Position numbers and translations under genes: made by a program | From: an uncultured Oceanospirillaceae bacterium | GTDB lineage: Bacteria > Pseudomonadota > Gammaproteobacteria > Pseudomonadales > Balneatricaceae | Assembly: GCA_937138495.1 (NCBI GenBank) | Contig: CAKZPE010000003.1 | Location: 1 to 55,748, forward strand | Length of the DNA stretch: 55,748 bases | Reading direction: 5' to 3' | Notes under the pieces: model-generated | What the model saw: only the letters and a program-made list of their open reading frames with translations | The model's database searches: none | What the model was told of the DNA's origin: nothing | Part shown: one piece after another, positions 50,887 to 55,748 of the stretch | How the letters are laid out: every line of letters starts with the position of its first letter | Numbering within the stretch: the first letter of the stretch is position 1

Positions 50887-52728
50887 TTAATTAGTCGTAG
50901 ACGCTGACGGTTCAGCCCCCAGACCTTCTTTATCACGGATGTCATCACGGATCAGGGCTTTGATCATCGCCATACACATCAGGAACATGATCATGGTAAA
51001 CGGCAGTGCACCGATGATCATTGCGTTCTTCAGCGCGTCCATACCGCCGCCACCGGCGATCAGCAGGGTCGCAATTACCAGCGTCAGCAAGATACCCCAG
51101 ATGATGCGATGCAGGTGACCGGTTTCCTGAGCACCACCGGACATGATGGTGTTCATTACCAGAATACCGGAGTCAGCAGAGGTAACCAGGAAGGTCATGA
51201 TCAGAACCACACACATGATAGTGATGCCTGTCAGCAGGCCACCGTCAATCATCAGCGCCAGAGTGGCGAACAGCTTAGCGGTTGCAGATGCACCGATAAT
51301 GCTGCCTTCAGCAACGCCGGACAGTTCCAGATCGATTGCAGTACCACCCAGAATAGTCATCCAGGCGAAACATACCAGTGCCGGAGCAATGACCGCACCC
51401 AGTACGAATTCACGGATAGTACGGCCTCGGGAGATACGCGCCAGGAACAGACCTACGAATGGAGAGAATGCAATCCACCACGCCCAGTAGAAAGTTGTCC
51501 AGGCAGACTGCCAGCCAAACTGACGGCCTTCTTCAGTAACTTCCCAGATAGCGGCTGCAGTCGCATCGAAGTTTTCAGTTGCCTGCAGGGCAGCCGGCAG
51601 GCCAGCCTTGAAGGAATCGAAGCTGCCCCATGGGCCAGTCGCATGCAGTGCCTGCAGATCAGCAGGTGGCAGTGAACGGGCAACTTCAGGCAGTGAAGAA
51701 ACGAAGCTGTCGTAAGGGGTCGGGCCGTAAGCACCGAAAGACAGTGAAATAAAGTTCAGGATGTAATCAACCAGCGCAGTACCGTAAGTGGTCATGGCGA
51801 AGCCGAAAGAACCGAAGAATACAAAGGTCAGCAGCAGGATCAGAGACAGAACCAGGTTCAGGTTAGACAGGTATTTTACCCCGCGACCTACACCGGATAC
51901 CGCTGAAATGATCGACATACCCATGATCATGATCAGGGCTGCCAGCAGACCAACAGTGCTGGGTGTCGGTTTAGTGTCGATATCTTTCATCAGCCATTCC
52001 ATACCGGTAATGGCATAGACACCGTCAACCAGCTGGCTGATACCGAAACCGATGGTTACAGATACACCCAGAATAGTGGCTACAACACCCAGTACGTCAA
52101 CCAGATGACCCAGCGGGCCGTTCAGGTGGCGACCCAGTAGTGGTGTCAGCGCAGAACGGATGGTCAGTGGCATGTTACGGGTGTACGCGTAATATGCCAG
52201 CGACAGGCCGGTTACCACGTAAATTGCCCAGGCGTGGAAACCGTAGTGCAGGAAGGTGTAACGCATACCGGATTCTACAGCGCTGGCGGTATTCGCAACC
52301 GCGTCACCTGCCAGTACTACCGGGTTTGAGCCCCACAGGCCCATTGGTTCGGCGGTGGAATATACCATCAGACCAACACCCAGACCCGCACCGAACATCA
52401 TGGAGAACCATGAGAAATTTGAGAATTCAGGTTTTTCACCTTCCTGACCGAGCCGGCGACTGCCCCAGGAAGGGACGATGGCAACAGCGAAACAGAAGAA
52501 AGCGAACAGACCAACTACAACGATGTAGAAGGAGTTGAAGGTATTCAGCAGAGTACCATTCAGTGAAGATAGCATAGAGCCGGCATTATCAGGCCATACC
52601 AGTGCCCACAAAACCAGCAGTGTCATAGAGACCTTACTGAGCATTGCGATGGGTAAACTGTAACCTTTATAAAAGCCTTCGGGAGAGGTTTTTACCTCTA
52701 TATCCGTAAACGGCGGTGGGGTTTTCAT
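50887..52728 (-). CDS. BCCT-family transporter
   Basis: A 613-residue BCCT carrier with about twelve membrane helices and longer tails than the first carrier (10722-12344). Signatures: MMFGAGLGVGLMVYSTAEPM (~109-128), HYGFHAWAIY (~166-175) and AFSPFVGLFLARISRGRT (~424-441). The first signature has GAGLG where betaine/choline carriers often have SAGIG. A ~60-residue loop, QALHATGPWGSFDSFKAGLP, lies between helices 8 and 9. Substrate is a quaternary ammonium or sulfonium compound. The M19-like and aldehyde dehydrogenase genes upstream are on the same strand. Confidence 0.92.
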   Translation of the reverse strand: MKTPPPFTDIEVKTSPEGFYKGYSLPIAMLSKVSMTLLVLWALVWPDNAGSMLSSLNGTLLNTFNSFYIVVVGLFAFFCFAVAIVPSWGSRRLGQEGEKPEFSNFSWFSMMFGAGLGVGLMVYSTAEPMGLWGSNPVVLAGDAVANTASAVESGMRYTFLHYGFHAWAIYVVTGLSLAYYAYTRNMPLTIRSALTPLLGRHLNGPLGHLVDVLGVVATILGVSVTIGFGISQLVDGVYAITGMEWLMKDIDTKPTPSTVGLLAALIMIMGMSIISAVSGVGRGVKYLSNLNLVLSLILLLTFVFFGSFGFAMTTYGTALVDYILNFISLSFGAYGPTPYDSFVSSLPEVARSLPPADLQALHATGPWGSFDSFKAGLPAALQATENFDATAAAIWEVTEEGRQFGWQSAWTTFYWAWWIAFSPFVGLFLARISRGRTIREFVLGAVIAPALVCFAWMTILGGTAIDLELSGVAEGSIIGASATAKLFATLALMIDGGLLTGITIMCVVLIMTFLVTSADSGILVMNTIMSGGAQETGHLHRIIWGILLTLVIATLLIAGGGGMDALKNAMIIGALPFTMIMFLMCMAMIKALIRDDIRDKEGLGAEPSASTTN

Positions 52729-53180
52729 GTTATTACCTCATGTTGTTATTTTTATGAGTACTTAACGGGAGCGTATAAAGAATTCCTTTTCTTAAAATAT
52801 TAACTTTGTTACCGCATAATTCTGAATAAGATTCAGACTTGAGTAACAAGGTTATTTATACCGCGCAGGTATATTCCGCTTATGCCTTTGGTGCCTGCTT
52901 TGCTGCATGCCTGTCGCAGTGAACAGTACCATTGCACGTTATATGTTCAGTCCGGGAACCCTAACAGTGGCTACCTTTTCAGGTAATGTTTTTATTTTCA
53001 TACACCCAATAAAAATAAAATAAGTTACCAGACTAACCATTCAATCTAACAGCGTTTATTTAATGCCTATATCATAAAAGCGAAAATAATTAGCAATTTT
53101 ACTTATAGGCACAAATGTCATTTATGTCATTTTTTTTAATTAAATATTCATTTAAAAAAACGTGGCGAAATATTTAATTA
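52729..53180. promoter_or_regulatory. AT-rich region between BCCT and the M19-like gene
   Basis: This 452-base AT-rich stretch must hold the BCCT promoter (minus strand). Just past the M19-like stop lies a perfect 12-bp dyad TAATTAAATATT/AATATTTAATTA (53137-53148 with 53169-53180), the end of which touches the stop codon. Beside it, ATGTCATTT occurs twice in tandem (53115-53132). No ORF was seen. Confidence 0.5.
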
Positions 53181-54179
53181 TTATGCAGGTTTCAGTGCGT
53201 TATCAAAAAAGTTTAACCAGTTCAGCCCCATAATTTTGGCCACTTCCTGTTCGCTGAACCCCCGGTTCAGTAAACCTTTTGTCAGGTTAGGGAAGTCGCG
53301 GCTGTCCTTAAACCATTCCAGCGGACGGGGCCAGTCAGCATTGCTCTTTGAGCCTTCGCCGTAGTCCATTTCTTTGGACCAGCGACCGTTACGCATCCAT
53401 TCCAGCACATCCAGCGGTTGTTCCTGACACAGATCGGTACCGATACCGATCTGGTCAACGCCCATCAGATCGGCGGTGCGGGCAACCATGTCGCAGAATG
53501 CGTCCAGGGTGCAGTCCGGGCCATCCTTCAGATGGAACGGATACAGGCTGAAACCCAGCAAACCGCCGGATTCACCCAGGGCTTTAAGTACGGTATCGGA
53601 CTTATTGCGTTTAGCCGGGTGGAAGCTGTTCGGGTTCGCGTGAGAGATGACGATTGGCCGGCTGGAAATCTCGATCGCTTCCAGTGTGCTGCGTTCAGCA
53701 CTGTGGCTCATATCAACAATCATGCCGACACGGTTCATTTCTGCGATGACCTGACGGCCAAAGCGGGTAACACCGCTGTCTTCCGCTTCGTAGCAGCCGC
53801 AGGCCAGCAGGCTCTGGTTGTTATAGGTGAGCTGCATAATCATCAGATTCAGCTCACGCATAATGGCAACCATGTCGATATCATCTTCGATCGGCGAGCA
53901 GTTCTGCGCGCCGAACATGATGCCAATCTTACCCAGTTGCTTCGCCAGACGGATATCATCAGCGGATTTAACCGGCATAATCAGATCGCCGTGGAGCTCG
54001 AACATGCGGTTCCACTCGCCGATCCGTAACAGCGTCTCGCGAATCTGTTCGTGATAGACGATGGTGGCGTGCACCATAGTGACACCGCCGGCTTGCAGCT
54101 GTTCAAAAATCTCACGGCTCCAGTTGGAGTACTGCAGGCCATCAATGACGATCTGTTGGCGATGTATATCCAGATGCAT
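53181..54179 (-). CDS. M19-fold dipeptidase-like protein, metal site altered (PA5396-like)
   Basis: A 332-residue protein of the renal-dipeptidase (M19) fold. MSH in VDMSHSAE, SHANPN and GIGTDLCQ supply the second-half metal ligands (two His, one Asp). The first-half ligands of classic M19 enzymes are missing: the DGHxD motif reads IDGLQYS and the bridging Glu position reads GAQN. The sequence closely follows the subgroup of Pseudomonas PA5396, which sits beside dimethylglycine catabolism genes. Here it follows an aldehyde dehydrogenase gene (38-nt gap), with a BCCT carrier downstream. A dipeptidase activity is doubtful. GGAGAGC precedes the ATG. Confidence 0.82.
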   Translation of the reverse strand: MHLDIHRQQIVIDGLQYSNWSREIFEQLQAGGVTMVHATIVYHEQIRETLLRIGEWNRMFELHGDLIMPVKSADDIRLAKQLGKIGIMFGAQNCSPIEDDIDMVAIMRELNLMIMQLTYNNQSLLACGCYEAEDSGVTRFGRQVIAEMNRVGMIVDMSHSAERSTLEAIEISSRPIVISHANPNSFHPAKRNKSDTVLKALGESGGLLGFSLYPFHLKDGPDCTLDAFCDMVARTADLMGVDQIGIGTDLCQEQPLDVLEWMRNGRWSKEMDYGEGSKSNADWPRPLEWFKDSRDFPNLTKGLLNRGFSEQEVAKIMGLNWLNFFDNALKPA

Positions 54180-54217
54180 GTTTAGCTCTCCTGGTGACGG
54201 ATTAAAGGCGGCTGACT

Positions 54218-55678
54218 TCAGGCGCGGATGTAGCTGGTTTTAACCACGGTGTAGAATTCTTTCGCATAGGTACCCTGCTCGCGCGGGCCAAAGCTGGAAT
54301 CCTTACGGCCGCCGAACGGTACGTGGTAATCAGTACCGGCGGTTGGCAGGTTAACCATCACACAGCCTGTCTTGGCATTTCGCTTGAAGTGAGTCGCGTG
54401 CTGCAGAGACTGGGTGCAGATACCGCCGGTCAGACCGAAGTTAGTATCGTTCAGGGTTGCCAGAGCTTCTTCGTAATCTTTCACCTTGATAACACATGCA
54501 ATCGGCGCGAAAGCTTCTTCACGGTTGATGGTCATGTCATTGGTGGTGTTGGTGAAAAGTGCCGGCTTCATGTAGTAACCTTCCACTTCTTCGCCGTTGA
54601 AGGTTTCAGTGAACACTTCACCGCCACATACCAGGTTGCCGCCTTCACGTTTGGCCTGTTCAAAGTATTCAACGTTCTGTTCCAGCTGACGGGCATCCGC
54701 AACCGCACCGATGTGAACACCTTCTTTCAGCGGGTGACCGACAACCAGTTTTGCCATACGGGCTTCCATCGCTTCAACGAAACGGTCGTGGATGCCTTCG
54801 GTGACGATCAGGCGGGAAGAAGCGGTACATTTCTGACCGGTACCGCCGAACGCGCCGCCAACGGCACACTCAACAGCGTTATCCAGGTCTGCATCATCCA
54901 GCACGATCAGTGCGTTCTTGCTGCCCATTTCCAGCTGGCACTTAACCAGGTTGCCGGCAGTGGCAGATGCAACTTTACGGCCGGTTTCCAAAGAGCCGGT
55001 GAAGGTCAGTGCGTTAACATCGCGGGAGTTGATCAGGACATCACCGACCTGGCTGCCCGGGCCCATGACCAGGTTGAACGTACCGGCAGGCAGACCCTGA
55101 CGGGAAATGATTTCAGTCAGCGCCCATGCAGATGCAGGCACCTGGTTAGCAGGCTTCCATACAACCGCGTTACCGAAAGCCAGTGCAGGGGCAATTTTCC
55201 ATGCACCGGTTGCAGTCGGGAAGTTCCACGGGGTGATAATACCGACAACACCGACCGGCTCGCGGCGGGTTTCAATTTCGATACCCGGACGAACGGATTC
55301 AGCTGTTTCGCCCATCTGGCGCAGCACTTCAGCGGCGTAGTAATGGAAGAACTGACCGGAGCGGTAAACTTCACCGGCACCTTCGGCCAGGGTTTTACCT
55401 TCTTCACGGGCCAGAATGTTACCCAGCTCGTCTTTACGGGCGATCAGTTCATCACCGATTGCCATCAGCACTGAGTAACGCTGTTCCAGACCGCTCTTAG
55501 CCCATTCAGCCTGACCGGCAGTTGCCGCCTGAATAGCGGCTTCAGTCTGTGCGCTGTCAGCCTGAGCGTACTGACCAATAACGTCACGGGTATCCGCCGG
55601 GCTGATGTTTGCAATGCTGCCGTTGTTGCCTGGCTGCCATTCACCGGCGATGTAGTTGTTGAATACCTGATCTGACAT
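54218..55678 (-). CDS. NAD(P)-dependent aldehyde dehydrogenase (ketoglutarate-semialdehyde dehydrogenase-like)
   Basis: A 486-residue aldehyde dehydrogenase. Coenzyme-binding segments TPWNFPTA and FTGSLETGRKVA, the general-base motif LEMGSKNALIV and the catalytic cysteine in GGTGQKCTASSR are all present. The GTGQKCTASSR form is typical of alpha-ketoglutarate semialdehyde dehydrogenases, which end sugar-acid and hydroxyproline degradation with 2-oxoglutarate. The context of a BCCT carrier and PA5396-like protein fits catabolism of a betaine-type amine, but the substrate is not fixed. AGGAGA lies upstream of the ATG, and 70 bases of upstream sequence remain in the window. Confidence 0.9.
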   Translation of the reverse strand: MSDQVFNNYIAGEWQPGNNGSIANISPADTRDVIGQYAQADSAQTEAAIQAATAGQAEWAKSGLEQRYSVLMAIGDELIARKDELGNILAREEGKTLAEGAGEVYRSGQFFHYYAAEVLRQMGETAESVRPGIEIETRREPVGVVGIITPWNFPTATGAWKIAPALAFGNAVVWKPANQVPASAWALTEIISRQGLPAGTFNLVMGPGSQVGDVLINSRDVNALTFTGSLETGRKVASATAGNLVKCQLEMGSKNALIVLDDADLDNAVECAVGGAFGGTGQKCTASSRLIVTEGIHDRFVEAMEARMAKLVVGHPLKEGVHIGAVADARQLEQNVEYFEQAKREGGNLVCGGEVFTETFNGEEVEGYYMKPALFTNTTNDMTINREEAFAPIACVIKVKDYEEALATLNDTNFGLTGGICTQSLQHATHFKRNAKTGCVMVNLPTAGTDYHVPFGGRKDSSFGPREQGTYAKEFYTVVKTSYIRA

Positions 55679-55748
55679 ATTGATCTCCTGACTATCGGGA
55701 TGTGGCGCCTGTCCTTAACTGCTTGTGCTTAACTGTTAGGTAAGGGAG

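Noticed and set aside
54323..55474. 383-residue open frame antisense to the aldehyde dehydrogenase
   Set aside because: Same explanation: a mirror of the dehydrogenase gene, with no start signal or domain.

Overview
The window looks like a chromosomal segment of a free-living, probably marine gammaproteobacterium of the Oceanospirillales type (Amphritea/Neptunomonas-like). This is inferred from gmk-rpoZ-spoT, a YheS/TIGR02444/FKBP neighbourhood, two BCCT betaine-type carriers and many c-di-GMP and chemotaxis proteins. No phage, insertion sequence, tRNA or CRISPR array was seen. Genes are densely packed with many 4-nt ATGA overlaps.

Layout. 1-335: 3' end of an rRNA operon (5S tail) and a decayed second copy of that tail with its terminator. 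700-5431: small lipoprotein; cytosine deaminase-MoxR-VWA operon; periplasmic binding protein; GNAT; an unknown small protein. 5613-12344: chemoreceptor, then a LysR regulator divergent from an amidohydrolase-BCCT pair. 12441-15799: a TRAP-type solute-binding lipoprotein overlapping a PAS-GGDEF-EAL protein, with no TRAP permease. 16100-22215: a tight five-gene minus-strand operon of NRPS-like adenylation enzyme, polytopic ferredoxin-reductase-like flavoprotein, enoyl-CoA hydratase, response regulator and histidine kinase. 22515-27062: PhoD-like phosphatase and a double-Cache GGDEF-EAL protein. 27495-31278: a secreted octapeptide-repeat protein, then a bufferin operon (DUF2282 precursor, DUF692/MNIO enzyme, DUF2063 partner, ECF sigma factor, single-pass membrane protein likely to be its anti-sigma). 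31418-34760: gmk, rpoZ, spoT. 35033-40579: HDOD protein, LysE exporter, YheS ABC-F ATPase, TIGR02444 protein, FKBP isomerase. 40680-43399: sulfide/persulfide operon (phosphatase-SQR fusion plus ETHE1-like MBL enzyme). 43517-46443: AraC, DUF6506, LysR, a 58-residue small gene and RidA. 46904-50804: MoxR-DUF58-transglutaminase operon. 50887-55678: second BCCT carrier, an M19-like protein with an altered metal site, and an aldehyde dehydrogenase.

Most worth a second look. (1) The 16100-22215 operon: its first two genes look like a split form of the fungal TmpL architecture (adenylation domain + membrane helices + FAD/NAD domain) and are tied to a crotonase and a two-component system. (2) The bufferin operon, with a possible autoregulatory sigma/anti-sigma pair and a repeat-rich leader. 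(3) The solute-binding lipoprotein translationally coupled to a c-di-GMP enzyme. All functions are read from sequence motifs and family knowledge; nothing was searched or computed beyond reading the sequence.
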